NCBI GenBank assembly: GCA_900543155.1 | Contig: UQQN01000024.1 | Span: 1 to 27,827, forward strand | Source of the DNA: an uncultured Prevotella sp. | Lineage (GTDB): Bacteria; Bacteroidota; Bacteroidia; Bacteroidales; Bacteroidaceae | DNA length: 27,827 bases | Direction: 5' to 3' | Shown: piece after piece, positions 1-8,118 of the stretch | How the letters are laid out: every line of letters starts with the position of its first letter | How positions within the stretch are numbered: position 1 is the first letter of the stretch | Position numbers and translations under genes: made by a program | The notes under the pieces: model-generated | Database searches by the model: none | The model's input: only the letters and a program-made list of their open reading frames with translations | What the model was told of the DNA's origin: nothing

Positions 1-5
1 AAAAA

Positions 6-37
6 TTTGGATTCCCCTTTTTCGCGTTGTAACTTTG
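6..37 (+). promoter_or_regulatory. Canonical Bacteroidetes-type promoter
   Basis: TTTG at 6-9 and TAACTTTG at 30-37 are separated by 20 bases, which fits the known Bacteroidetes sigma consensus (TTTG, 19-21 bases, TAnnTTTG). Transcription would start near 44 and run rightwards into the decayed small gene at 164. A 10-base direct repeat, TCCGAAGGAA, lies in the presumed leader at 84-93 and 106-115. The promoter is well formed although no intact gene follows it on this strand. Confidence 0.6.
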
Positions 38-163
38 CACTCGCAAGCTTGCTAAAACACGCTCCATTTGGGCGAAAAACGATTCCGAAGGAATTCCGAT
101 ATCACTCCGAAGGAACACAACACGCTTTTTGGAGCTATTTACTAACCAAAAATATCTACTATC

Positions 164-267
164 ATGGCAAAATTACTTCCATTGACATCTCAAGGGCATC
201 TCAGGTAAATTGGCTGTCGGTAAGTCAAGAATACTCTGCCACGAACAAGTGCAGCTACCGCATCTAG
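164..267 (+). pseudogene. Decayed small gene, copy 1 (MAKIT-type N-terminus)
   Basis: An ATG at 164 opens a frame that stops after 14 codons. The neighbouring frames read KITSIDI, then KGISGK, then EYSATNK, ending at a TAG at 265-267. These pieces line up in order with the small gene at 25933-26097, whose start reads MAKITPIDIIKGVSSKF and whose other frame reads EYFATKN. The two loci also share a leader (ACTAACC, then TACTATCATGG, equal length). The simplest reading is a gene broken by at least three frame changes, the first being loss of one A from the run after ATGGC (four A's here, five in the other copy). I recall small Bacteroidales proteins with MAKIT-like starts but cannot name the family. 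Bases 268-351 hold nothing I recognise. Confidence 0.5.
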
Positions 268-351
268 TTGATAATGTTGCTACGGCTTTTTAAACATCAA
301 TCAGGTTGGCTACAAATACCTAAACGAAAAGTTGGTGGTGGGTAATTCCTC

Positions 352-1866
352 TTAGTCTTTGATATATTCGCTCCAATCAACCAATCGCATATCACCTTTA
401 CGGCGGAAGGTGTCGTGCATGGCAAAGGCTGCAGGCAAAATGTGGTGTGTGTGTCCGCCGTATGCGCCGGCTAATCGCATATATTCGCGCAAAATGGGGC
501 GATAGTCAGGGTGTGCAATGGCTATAAGGGCTTCGGCTTTTTCGAGCGCCGACTTATTACGCAAATCTGCTACGCCATATTCTGTAACAATGGCGTCGAC
601 GTAGTGCTCGGTGTGGTCTACGTGCGAGCAGAAAGGCACAATGCTGCTGATGCGGCCGTCTTTGGCTGTAGAACCGCAGGTAAAGGTGGCAAGCATGGCA
701 TTGCACGTAAAGTCGCACGAACCCCCTACTCCATTCATCATTTTGGTGCCCGAAACTTTGGTGGAGTTCACGTGTCCGTAGATGTCAACCTCGATGGCTG
801 TGTTGAGCGAGCAAACTCCTAAACGTGCAATGATTTCGGGGCAGTTTGAGATTTCAGAAGGACGTAAAAGAATACGTCCACGATAATCGTTCATGTTGCG
901 ATAAAGGTCCTGCAAATGCTCAGGGCTCAGGGTGAGGGCGCCTGTCGAAGCTGCTATTACCCTACCCTCTTGAATCAGTCGCATGGGTTCTTCTTGCAAC
1001 ACTTCGGTGTAGATGGAGAAATTAGGCACCTCTTTCGACTCGCCCAAAGCACCCATCACGGCATTGGCTCCACTGCCCACACCACTTTGCAGAATGAGTT
1101 TGTTGCGCGAGATGTAGTTTTGTTGCATATTCCACACCAAGAACTCTGCAGTGTGCTGACCTATGGCTTTTGTCACCTCATTGCCAGGTGTCATGGCGCG
1201 TGCCTCGTCGGGCAAGTGCGTCATAACAATGCCTTTCACGTGTTCGGGCGATACTTCGATATAGGGCAAACCTATGATTTCGATGGGTTGTGTGATGCGT
1301 ATGGGGGCACGAAACCAAGGATCTTCAATCTCGTAAATGTCGTGCATGCCGATGATGCGCGAGCTGTGCCAAGTGTTTAATTCAATGAAAACACCCTTTT
1401 CTGCCAATCGGCAAATGGTGGGCGCAATGCCAATGCCCGCAGTAAGGTAGATGCGCAGTTTGCCACGCACCTCTTGCACATCGCAAGCCTCAATGATGCC
1501 CCATGTGATACGTCCCGTGAGTCCTTGGCGTAGGTGCGATGCGTTGTCCGACAGATTGAGGTCGGTGTAGCGCACACGTCCCGCGTTGTAGGCCTTTCGC
1601 ATTTCAGGGTTGACGCTAAAAGGCAAACGACGGTCTACAGCATCGGCAGCAGCAAGTTCTCCGTCGCAACTGGCACCAATCGAGGCACCTGTTACCACGT
1701 TTACCTTAAATTCGCGTCCGGCTTCGTGTTCCTTACGCGCTTTGGCTGCTAATGCGGGTGTAATAACCTTGGGCGATCCTGCAGGACCAAATCCACCTAC
1801 AGCAAGCAAGTCGCCATGTTGTATCATCGAAGCTGCTTCGGCAGCTGTTATTTCGGGAATCATCAT
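352..1866 (-). CDS. Acetyl-CoA hydrolase / succinyl-CoA:acetate CoA-transferase family protein
   Basis: A 504-aa class I CoA-transferase of the Cat1/Ach1/AarC type, at the usual length of about 500 aa. Such enzymes move CoA between acyl-CoA and a carboxylic acid (acetate, succinate) or hydrolyse acetyl-CoA, in the cytoplasm. The N-terminal domain carries GGFGPAGSPK (24-33). The second domain has the GVGSGANAV loop (262-270) and the likely catalytic Glu288 in YTEV, in the place of AarC Glu294. A later conserved stretch reads EVDIYGHVNS (359-368) and GVGGSCDF (379-386). In a succinate- and acetate-producing Bacteroidales it would link succinyl-CoA or acetyl-CoA to acetate formation. It is separated from the sufE operon by a terminator and has its own candidate promoter with a palindrome, so it is probably a single-gene unit. 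Hydrolase and transferase activity cannot be told apart from sequence. Confidence 0.88.
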   Translation of the reverse strand: MMIPEITAAEAASMIQHGDLLAVGGFGPAGSPKVITPALAAKARKEHEAGREFKVNVVTGASIGASCDGELAAADAVDRRLPFSVNPEMRKAYNAGRVRYTDLNLSDNASHLRQGLTGRITWGIIEACDVQEVRGKLRIYLTAGIGIAPTICRLAEKGVFIELNTWHSSRIIGMHDIYEIEDPWFRAPIRITQPIEIIGLPYIEVSPEHVKGIVMTHLPDEARAMTPGNEVTKAIGQHTAEFLVWNMQQNYISRNKLILQSGVGSGANAVMGALGESKEVPNFSIYTEVLQEEPMRLIQEGRVIAASTGALTLSPEHLQDLYRNMNDYRGRILLRPSEISNCPEIIARLGVCSLNTAIEVDIYGHVNSTKVSGTKMMNGVGGSCDFTCNAMLATFTCGSTAKDGRISSIVPFCSHVDHTEHYVDAIVTEYGVADLRNKSALEKAEALIAIAHPDYRPILREYMRLAGAYGGHTHHILPAAFAMHDTFRRKGDMRLVDWSEYIKD

Positions 1867-1891
1867 GTTAGTATTTGTCTAATTATGCCGA

Positions 1892-1939
1892 CAAATATAC
1901 AAAAAATACTGCATACTGGTTCGCAGTATGCAATATTTT
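1892..1939 (-). promoter_or_regulatory. Candidate -7 element with 37-bp palindromic operator upstream of the CoA-transferase gene
   Basis: On the minus strand TATATTTG (plus coordinates 1892-1899) fits TAnnTTTG, about 25 bases before the start codon. Directly upstream, 1903-1918 and 1924-1939 form an inverted repeat with 15 of 16 pairs and a 5-base centre. Its core is TGCATACTG / CAGTATGCA. No good TTTG -33 box is found at the normal spacing. A palindrome in place of the -33 region is what a dimeric regulator site often looks like. The alternative is a second hairpin terminator, since the minus strand runs into six T's (1901-1906). Confidence 0.45.
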
Positions 1940-2004
1940 AACTAATTATGCACGCAATATGCATTTTTAGGGTATAGGATGCTGCTGACACGTGGTTATT
2001 ATTC

Positions 2005-2052
2005 AAAAAAATAGGTATGCAGAAAGATCTTTGTGCTTTCTTGCATACCTAT
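2005..2052 (-). terminator. Rho-independent terminator after sufE
   Basis: ATAGGTATGC (2011-2020) pairs with GCATACCTAT (2043-2052). The stem continues, past one bulged base, with AGAAAG (2021-2026) against CTTTCT (2036-2041), giving 16 pairs and a 9-base loop. On the minus strand it is followed by six T's (2005-2010). It sits 30 bases after the sufE stop, so it closes the 5699-2082 operon. Confidence 0.8.
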
Positions 2053-2081
2053 GAAATAGAGGTTAAAGGGTGTTGTATGTA

Positions 2082-2507
2082 TTATTCACCCAATTTGGTT
2101 TTATATGCCAACGCATACATGCGCACTTGCTTAATCATAGCGAGTAGGCCATTTGAGCGGGTGGGAGAGAGGTGCTCGGTAAGTCCTATCTTATCGATGA
2201 AATAAAGGTTGGCATCGAGAATCTCTTGTGGGGTATGATGATTTACTACACGAATAACCAACGACACAATGCCTTTTACGATTAAAGCATCGCTCTCGGC
2301 ACGGAAGTTCAGCACACCGTTCTCTTCGTCGCACACAATCCATACGCGGCTTTGGCAACCGTCAATAAGGTTCTGATCGTTTTTGTCGCACTCGGGTAGG
2401 GGGGCTTGTTCTTCGCCCAAGTCAATGAGCAGTTGGTAGCGATCCATCCAATCGTCGAGTTCGCAAAATTCTTCAATGATTTCGTCTTGTACTTCGTTGA
2501 TAGTCAT
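2082..2507 (-). CDS. sufE: SufE-like Fe-S cluster sulfur acceptor
   Basis: A 141-aa SufE-family protein. It accepts sulfane sulfur from the cysteine desulfurase SufS on an active-site Cys and passes it to the SufBCD scaffold in the cytoplasm. The signature GCQSRVW is at 50-56, and the active Cys is residue 51, the same position as in E. coli SufE. The C-terminal part (NGLLAMIKQVR) is also typical. It starts 23 bases after the glutaminyl cyclase stop, so it is probably the last gene of that operon, away from any suf cluster. That stand-alone position is the only unusual point. Confidence 0.9.
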   Translation of the reverse strand: MTINEVQDEIIEEFCELDDWMDRYQLLIDLGEEQAPLPECDKNDQNLIDGCQSRVWIVCDEENGVLNFRAESDALIVKGIVSLVIRVVNHHTPQEILDANLYFIDKIGLTEHLSPTRSNGLLAMIKQVRMYALAYKTKLGE

Positions 2508-2530
2508 AATTTGAGGTGTATGGATTGTTT

Positions 2531-3526
2531 TTATTTTTGTTCAGAGATAAATTGCAGTAGGGTTTGTCCTACGCCACGCAATGTCTCTTTCGAAATGTGC
2601 TCGGGGGTGTCGTTCACGGTGTGCCATGTGGCACCAAATGAGTGTTCACCTTCGATAAAGGGAATAATGTCGATGGTGGGAATGCCAGCCACTTCGTTCA
2701 TAGGGATGTGGTCGTCTTGTGCATAGCCGCCTTCTATGTTTTGGAATAGTTTTTCGGCACCAGCACGTGTGGCTGCATCCCATACGCCAACCATGACGTC
2801 GCGTGCATAGCGCATGCTCATGCCTTCGTAGGCAAAACGTGCATCTTGTCCGCCAACCATGTCGAGCAATATACCGAATTTGGCTTGATAACCAGGCACG
2901 TGTGGGTTGGCTGCCCAATATTGTGAACCCAAGCACCAGTCGCTACCATCTTGAGGGGCTTTGTCGCTTGCCCAATAGGGGGCACCATAGTCTTCAGAAT
3001 CGAAACAAATAAAGTCAATGCCCACATTGGGGTTGAGTGCTTTGAGATTGCGTGCTAACTCGAGCATCACGCCCACACCACTGGCACCATCGTTGGCTGC
3101 CATCACGGGGGTGTGGTGTTTGGTAGAATCGGGGTCAGCATCTGCCCAAGGACGGCTTTCCCAGTGTGTGCAAATAATGATGCGTTCGGCCAACTCAGGG
3201 CGATAGGCTGCAATGATGTTGCGTGAATGAAGCATTTTACCGTCCCAAGCTTTTAAATCGGCTTTTTGTTCGGTAACGCTGAGACCGAGGGCTTTAAAAC
3301 TCTCTACAATATAGTCGCCACATTGGCGGTGTGCCTCAGAATTTGGCACGCGTGGACCAAAGCTGCATTGCTTCACAATAGAAGCATAGGCTGAGTCGGC
3401 ACAAAATTGCACGTTAGTTACGGCAATGGTGTCGCGGTTTTCTTCTTGCTCGCTGTTCTTTTGACTTTTGCATGCAGCGAAAGCAAGGAGTGCAAACGAC
3501 AGTACGGTTAATGCAATGTATTTCAT
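2531..3526 (-). CDS. Glutaminyl-peptide cyclotransferase, M28-family lipoprotein
   Basis: A 331-aa protein with a lipoprotein signal (lipobox ending FAAC, lipidated Cys19), so it should sit on a membrane facing the periplasm. The remainder is an M28-type zinc fold of the animal-like (type II) glutaminyl cyclase group known in Porphyromonas and Prevotella. These enzymes cyclise N-terminal Gln to pyroglutamate. Likely zinc ligands are Asp146 (AANDGASG), Glu178 (DSEDYG) and His302 (WHTVNDT). THWESRPWAD (120-129) is a conserved active-site stretch. It follows the C26/M19 fusion gene by 95 bases and precedes sufE by 23. A plain M28 aminopeptidase is the alternative. The single-zinc ligand set, lipobox and length favour the cyclase. 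Confidence 0.82.
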   Translation of the reverse strand: MKYIALTVLSFALLAFAACKSQKNSEQEENRDTIAVTNVQFCADSAYASIVKQCSFGPRVPNSEAHRQCGDYIVESFKALGLSVTEQKADLKAWDGKMLHSRNIIAAYRPELAERIIICTHWESRPWADADPDSTKHHTPVMAANDGASGVGVMLELARNLKALNPNVGIDFICFDSEDYGAPYWASDKAPQDGSDWCLGSQYWAANPHVPGYQAKFGILLDMVGGQDARFAYEGMSMRYARDVMVGVWDAATRAGAEKLFQNIEGGYAQDDHIPMNEVAGIPTIDIIPFIEGEHSFGATWHTVNDTPEHISKETLRGVGQTLLQFISEQK

Positions 3527-3621
3527 ATTCTTTGAGATGAATGCGTTGTGTGGGTGAGATATAATGGGGGTGAATTTTGTGTGAGTTCACAAGTAAAGTC
3601 CTTGCGTACTCACAATGAGAT

Positions 3622-5400
3622 TTACCAGGAAAGTTCTGAAAAATCTTGGCATTGCTGCATCACGCGCAACCAGTTTCCGCCCCATATTTTTTGCAAATCG
3701 TGCGAGGTGAGGCCTTCGGCAACGAGTAAGCGTGTGAAGTTGATGAGTTCAGAAGCGCATGCACAACCTGGCACACCACCATCGCCATCAAAATCGGTGC
3801 CTATGCCAACATGGTCAATACCAGCTACGTCGATCATGTGCATGAGGTGGCGCACACCATCGTGAATGGTGGCAGGGATGCCTTCTTCCTCTAAACGCAA
3901 AAAGCCGTGGTAGAGTGTAACCTGTGCCACTCCACCCACTTGGGCGAGAGCGCGAAGTTGGTCGTCGGTGAGATTGCGCGGATGGTTGCACATGGCGCGG
4001 CTCGAGGCATGCGAACACACGATAGGAGTAGCGCTGCATTGCAAAGCGTCGTAGAACGAGGTTTCGGCTGCATGGCTTAGGTCGACCATCATGCCACAGC
4101 GGTTCATTTCGCGCACAACATCGCGACCAAAGTCTGAGAGTCCACCATGACGCTGTGTGGAACGACGGGCTGAGTCGCAAATGTCGTTATCACCATTGTG
4201 GCAGAGTGTGATATAGACCACACCCATACGGGCGAATTTCTCGATATTCTGTAAGTCTTTGCCTATGGCATAACCATTTTCGATGCCACGCATGATGCTG
4301 AGTTTGCCTTCGAGTTTGTGGGTGTAGAGCTGTGCTGGGGTGCAAGCTAAAGCCACACCTGGTGCGTGCGCTACACGTTCTTCTATCTCGTTTAACGTGC
4401 GAAGTGCCTGGGCTGTAGCAGCTGCTGAGGCTTCAGTATTGCAATCGCCTTGTGGTAAGTAGGCTACCATTGTGCTTACGTCAAGGTGCCCTTCACGCAT
4501 TTTTGGGAAGTCGACAAGGAGTTTAGGGTCGCGGCGCTCTAAGTTAACTTCTTGCTCGAAGAACATAGGGGTATCACAATGCGAATCGAGTGTGAGCACA
4601 CTGTGGTGTATGCGACGGGCTGTGGCAAATTGGCGAGCATCGTCTACTAATTGCTTGAACAAGGGCATCATACATGTGTCGCCTTCGGTAATGAAGCATT
4701 CGGGATGCCATTGCACACCTATGATAGATTTCATTTCGGTGCTCTCAATAGCCTCGATTACGCCATCAGCCGATTGTGCCGTGATGCGGAAGCGTGGCCC
4801 ACAACTATCTACTGCTTGGTGATGGAATGAGTTGACCGCAAAACGCTTGCCTAATAATTGTTCAATGCGCGACCCTTCAACTGCTTGCACAAAGTGGGTA
4901 GCTGTGGCGCGGTCGGCTTTTTGCGAGTGCTTAATGAGTGAGGCTTGGGGTAGGGAGGTGGCAATGTCTTGCATCACTGTGCCCCCTAAGGCAACTGCCA
5001 ACACTTGTATGCCGCGGCATATACCCAACATAGGGATTTGGCGGTTGTAAGCCAAGCGCGTTAGGGTTAATTCAAAAAGATCGCGCTCGCTGTTGATGCC
5101 ACTTAAAGCAGGTACAGGGTCTTCGCCTACTAAGATGGGGTTAATGTCGGCACCTCCCGAGAGCAGCAAGCCGTCGATGCGGTCGAGTAAGAGCGACACG
5201 TTGACATCGGGCATGCGTTTGGGGGCAATAATTACGGGTATACCACCCGCAGCCTCAACCGAACGAAAATAGCCGGGAGCCAATTGCAACTGACCCTCGG
5301 AATAGTTTGCGGTTATGCCGATAAGCGGTTTGGCACAAGGTTGTGCAGCTAAAGCAAGGGCTTCGGCATTAAATTGTTCGACCAATGAATCTACACTCAT
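3622..5400 (-). CDS. Fused C26 gamma-glutamyl hydrolase and M19 membrane-dipeptidase-type enzyme
   Basis: A 592-aa protein with two enzyme domains and no signal peptide, so it is likely cytoplasmic. Residues 25-255 are a class I amidotransferase-like peptidase C26 domain (PuuD-like gamma-glutamyl hydrolases): GICRG with Cys128, and QWHPE with His232 and Glu234. Residues 266-585 are an M19 renal-dipeptidase-like domain: HCD (His274, Asp276), Glu374, DLSHA (His443), CSHASS (His464) and GTDFDG (Asp536). All main catalytic or metal residues of both families seem to be present, so both halves may be active. Inference: the first half frees gamma-linked Glu and the second splits the remaining dipeptide, as in breakdown of glutathione-like peptides. 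The start overlaps the upstream DUF4491 stop (ATGA), showing translational coupling. Confidence 0.87.
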   Translation of the reverse strand: MSVDSLVEQFNAEALALAAQPCAKPLIGITANYSEGQLQLAPGYFRSVEAAGGIPVIIAPKRMPDVNVSLLLDRIDGLLLSGGADINPILVGEDPVPALSGINSERDLFELTLTRLAYNRQIPMLGICRGIQVLAVALGGTVMQDIATSLPQASLIKHSQKADRATATHFVQAVEGSRIEQLLGKRFAVNSFHHQAVDSCGPRFRITAQSADGVIEAIESTEMKSIIGVQWHPECFITEGDTCMMPLFKQLVDDARQFATARRIHHSVLTLDSHCDTPMFFEQEVNLERRDPKLLVDFPKMREGHLDVSTMVAYLPQGDCNTEASAAATAQALRTLNEIEERVAHAPGVALACTPAQLYTHKLEGKLSIMRGIENGYAIGKDLQNIEKFARMGVVYITLCHNGDNDICDSARRSTQRHGGLSDFGRDVVREMNRCGMMVDLSHAAETSFYDALQCSATPIVCSHASSRAMCNHPRNLTDDQLRALAQVGGVAQVTLYHGFLRLEEEGIPATIHDGVRHLMHMIDVAGIDHVGIGTDFDGDGGVPGCACASELINFTRLLVAEGLTSHDLQKIWGGNWLRVMQQCQDFSELSW

Positions 5401-5699
5401 TGTTTTTTGTTTTTGCTTTTATGTCCAGGGCCAGCAGGAAACCAACCCTTATCCACTCTTTTTTGTTGGTCAAAGATTTCGATAATCGACCATAGGGCCG
5501 AGAAACCAGTTACACCCATCACTGCACTGAGCAAGGTGTGTGTAACAAACAAAGCACCGACAATACAGCCGATGCCTACAACTAAAAAAATCCACCACAG
5601 CCGTGTGCCATAGTAGTATTCGGTTTTTATAACAACAGGATGGAACGCACCAATAATAAGAAAGGTGGTCAACCCTATCAATGCTCCGGTAAATGTCAT
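5397..5699 (-). CDS. DUF4491 family small membrane protein
   Basis: A 100-aa protein with three predicted membrane segments (about 3-23, 34-50, 52-72) and a charged Lys-rich tail (GHKSKNKKQ). The first segment with FLIIGAFHPVVIKTEYYYG matches what I recall of DUF4491, a family of unknown function found mainly in Bacteroidetes and Firmicutes. It is the first gene of the likely operon ending at sufE, and its stop codon overlaps the start of the hydrolase fusion by four bases. The coupling suggests a shared job, perhaps handling peptides at the membrane, but nothing in the sequence proves it. No good -7 element was found; a weak TAATTTTC lies at 5745-5752 on the minus strand. Confidence 0.8.
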   Translation of the reverse strand: MTFTGALIGLTTFLIIGAFHPVVIKTEYYYGTRLWWIFLVVGIGCIVGALFVTHTLLSAVMGVTGFSALWSIIEIFDQQKRVDKGWFPAGPGHKSKNKKQ

Positions 5700-5812
5700 G
5701 TTGGGTAGTAGGAGTTGAAGGGTGGGGGAGTTAATGATTTTGTCGAAAATTATGCCTCACTGCAATGGATGATTTTTACGATTTATCCAATAAAGAGGTA
5801 TCATAATTTTTA

Positions 5813-5856
5813 AAGGGTGGTTCTAAGAATTCAGAACCATTCTTAGAACCACCTTT
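5813..5856 (-). terminator. Strong hairpin downstream of the Lrp/AsnC gene
   Basis: 5813-5830 pairs with 5839-5856 over 18 positions with one G-T pair. The core is GTGGTTCTAAGAAT / ATTCTTAGAACCAC, and the loop is 8 bases. It begins 18 bases after the regulator stop. The T-tract on the minus strand is weak (CTTTAAAAATT), so termination is inferred mainly from the stem and position. Confidence 0.6.
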
Positions 5857-5874
5857 ATGCCATGTGTAGGCGTG

Positions 5875-6345
5875 TTAGTTGTCTTCGGGAATTACCACGG
5901 GTACGGCACGATTGATGCTCTGTTCGAGCGAAATGAGCGTTTCGGTGGAAATTACGCCTTGAATTTCCTGAATGTGGTTGTTGAGCAAATCCATAAGGTG
6001 CTCATTATCGCGCGAGTAAAGTTTTACAAGCATGGTGTAGGCACCTGTGGTGAAGTGGCACTCCACAATTTCGGGAATTTTTTCGAGTTCTTCAGCTACG
6101 CCTTTATACATAGAACCACGTTCGAGTTTGATTCCGACATAGGTACAAGTGCTATAACCAATAGCTTTAGGACATACATTATAACCTGAGCCTGTAATGA
6201 CTCCAGCTTCTATAAGGCGCTGTACGCGCTGGTGGATGGCTGCACGCGAAACACCGCATACGGCTGCTACATCCTTAAAGGGAATACGCGCGTTGACTGA
6301 AATAATTTTTAAAATTTTCAAGTCAAGCTGGTCTACCTTTTCCAT
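5875..6345 (-). CDS. Lrp/AsnC family transcriptional regulator
   Basis: A 156-aa protein of the usual Lrp/AsnC length. It has an N-terminal winged helix-turn-helix (about 5-52; DLKILKIISVNARIPFKDVA, then VSRAAIHQRVQRL) and a C-terminal RAM ligand-binding domain (about 68-148) with TGAYTMLVKL and an ending that reads ISLEQSI. Such regulators form dimers and octamers and often sense amino acids. It has a canonical promoter of its own and a hairpin after it, so it is a single-gene unit. The nearest candidate partners by position are the peptidase operon and floA, but no matched operator was identified. Confidence 0.9.
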   Translation of the reverse strand: MEKVDQLDLKILKIISVNARIPFKDVAAVCGVSRAAIHQRVQRLIEAGVITGSGYNVCPKAIGYSTCTYVGIKLERGSMYKGVAEELEKIPEIVECHFTTGAYTMLVKLYSRDNEHLMDLLNNHIQEIQGVISTETLISLEQSINRAVPVVIPEDN

Positions 6346-6380
6346 ATTAGTGTGTTTTTTTCTTTTGTTTTTTATTATTG

Positions 6381-6411
6381 CAAAGGTAATACAAGGCGTT
6401 TACATTGCAAA
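6381..6411 (-). promoter_or_regulatory. Promoter of the Lrp/AsnC gene
   Basis: On the minus strand TTTG (6408-6411), a 19-base spacer and TACCTTTG (6381-6388) fit the Bacteroidetes consensus exactly. It lies 36 bases upstream of the start codon. Confidence 0.7.
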
Positions 6412-6631
6412 GTGAAAACCTAAAAAACTTTTTACTTTCATTGTGGTTTTGGCAAGGTTTGAGGATTTAGAAGGGGCTGAGTTTAAAAAAGTGGGTTTTG
6501 CTAAGGAAAATCATCCTTTGATAAATGTGATTCGTCTTCTTTAAAAGTAAAGAAATGCATCCTTTAACTACCCATAATTTTAATCGGTCAGCAAACAGAT
6601 TTCTAAATTCTTCAACGACCTTTAATCTTGC

Positions 6632-7627
6632 CTACTTTCCTTTGTTAAAAAAGTTATTAGGGTCGATTTTCGAAATGGTATCGCGCATGGCAGTATCGCC
6701 TTTAAGATTTTCGAACTTGAAGTAGTCCATAAATCCCATGTTGCCATCGCGCAGTGCTTGTGCCAATGCTTTGGGCACTTCAGCCTCTGCTTGAATAACT
6801 TCGGCACGAGCCTGTTGTGCTTTAGCCTTCATTTCTTGTTCGGTAGCTACAGCCATAGCACGACGCTCTTCTGCCTTAGCTTGGGCAATATTCTTATCGG
6901 CATTGGCTTGGTCCATTTGCAAGGTAGCACCAATATTCTTACCCACGTCGATATCGGCAATATCGATAGAGAGAATGGTGTAGGCTGTACCAGCATCCAA
7001 ACCCTTAGAAAGCACAAGTTTAGAGATAGAATCGGGGTTCTCGAGTACTTGTTCGTGAGTTTCGGCAGAACCAATGCTTGACACAATACCTTCGCCTACA
7101 CGCGCTAAAATAGTGTCTTCGCCAGCACCACCTACAAGTTGATGAATATTGGCACGCACGGTTACACGTGCCTTGGCAATGAGCTGAATACCATTCTTTG
7201 CCACGGCTGCTACGGGCGGTGTGTCGATTACCTTGGGATTTACGCTGGTTTGAACGGCTTCAAAAACATCGCGACCGGCAAGGTCGATAGCGGTGGCTTT
7301 CTCGAAAGAAAGGTCGATGTTAGCCTTTGAAGCAGACACAAGGGCGTGTACAACACGTTGTACGTGTCCACCTGTCATGTAGTGAGCTTCGAGGTTGTCG
7401 CGTGTGACTGTGCGAAGTCCTGCTTTATGTGCCTCGATAAGACTGGGTACAATGATGTTGGGGGGCACATTACGAATGCGCATTAAGAATAGTTGGATAA
7501 GCGAAATGTGTACACCTGAAACTTTGGCACTGAGCCACAAGAAGAAGGGTACAAAATGGAAGAAAATGCTTAAAAAAACGATAGCAGCTATTATAATCAC
7601 TGCAATCAATACGGGAGCTTCAATCAT
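6632..7627 (-). CDS. floA: Flotillin-like protein FloA
   Basis: With the ATG at 7627 the protein is 331 aa, the usual FloA (YqfA) length, starting MIEAPVLI. Longer in-frame starts at 7672 and above add sequence atypical of the family, and 7672 lies only about 15 bases from the expected transcript start. The order is: a hydrophobic membrane anchor (about 4-33), a band-7/PHB-like domain (about 34-230; PPNIIVPSLIEAHKAG, IATARVTVRANI-like strand, VGGAGEDTI), then an Ala/Glu-rich coiled coil (AKAEERRAMAV through QAEAEVPKALAQ, about 245-300), and a short tail. Bacterial flotillins scaffold membrane microdomains. No nfeD partner is adjacent, and the neighbours look unrelated. The 286-base gap downstream has no clear terminator. 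Confidence 0.92.
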   Translation of the reverse strand: MIEAPVLIAVIIIAAIVFLSIFFHFVPFFLWLSAKVSGVHISLIQLFLMRIRNVPPNIIVPSLIEAHKAGLRTVTRDNLEAHYMTGGHVQRVVHALVSASKANIDLSFEKATAIDLAGRDVFEAVQTSVNPKVIDTPPVAAVAKNGIQLIAKARVTVRANIHQLVGGAGEDTILARVGEGIVSSIGSAETHEQVLENPDSISKLVLSKGLDAGTAYTILSIDIADIDVGKNIGATLQMDQANADKNIAQAKAEERRAMAVATEQEMKAKAQQARAEVIQAEAEVPKALAQALRDGNMGFMDYFKFENLKGDTAMRDTISKIDPNNFFNKGK

Positions 7628-7691
7628 GTGGGATGAATTGGTATTAAAAGGGTAAGTAAAATTTGTTAGCATCGTATTACGATGGTCGTTG

Positions 7692-7699
7692 CAAATATA
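7692..7699 (-). promoter_or_regulatory. Candidate -7 element for floA
   Basis: TATATTTG on the minus strand fits TAnnTTTG. No TTTG is found at the right -33 spacing. The implied leader to the chosen start at 7627 is about 58 bases. Confidence 0.45.
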
Positions 7700-8022
7700 C
7701 GTAATTATTTGAAATGTGCTATGTTTATGTAAGTTTTTTAATGATTTTGCTGACAACTTTATAAGTTGGATGCTCCTTTGAATACTGTAAAAGTGCGTGA
7801 GTGGGCAAAAAAATGGAACGACGCTTGTAATATTTGGCAAAGGCATTGTGTTTAATCAGAATTGTTACAATAACTATTGATGAGTTGTAATACAATAGTA
7901 TACATTGCATTTTATAGTGCTATTTTTGTAACTTATGTACGCTTTTAAACCGCTTAAAACAATTCTAAAAAAATTATCTAAAAAATAACTTGTTTTTGTG
8001 TGTGAATTTCGATTATAATCTC

Positions 8023-8030
8023 TATCTTTG
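8023..8030 (+). promoter_or_regulatory. Candidate -7 element for the lipoprotein/DUF5723 pair
   Basis: TATCTTTG fits TAnnTTTG. The -33 region has only TGTG at the 20-base spacing. The leader to the ATG at 8119 is about 80 bases and A-rich. The whole divergent gap 7673-8118 holds this element and the floA element; I see no gene in it. Confidence 0.5.
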
Positions 8031-8118
8031 TCGAATCAGAGTTTCAAAATGAACGAAAAAACAAAAACTCAGATAGTGAAAAAAATACCTTATTAATTAC
8101 TTTTATAAACCTAAGATT

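Noticed and set aside
7..267. An 86-codon plus-strand frame at the left end
   Set aside because: Only its last third resembles a gene (KITSIDI, EYSATNK), the start lies in the promoter region, and the true start ATGG is in another frame. It is listed as a decayed gene from 164 instead.
3580..3614. TGTGAGT / ACTCACA pair between the hydrolase fusion and the glutaminyl cyclase gene
   Set aside because: Seven pairs with a 21-base centre and no T-tract; the genes look co-transcribed, so a terminator is not supported.
6632..7846. A 404-aa start for FloA
   Set aside because: It lies upstream of the -7 element at 7692-7699 and adds a sequence that is not family-like. The ATG at 7627 fits known FloA starts.
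8039..8070. GAGTTT / AAACTC pair in the leader of the lipoprotein gene
   Set aside because: Six pairs around a 20-base A-rich loop are too weak to claim a structure.
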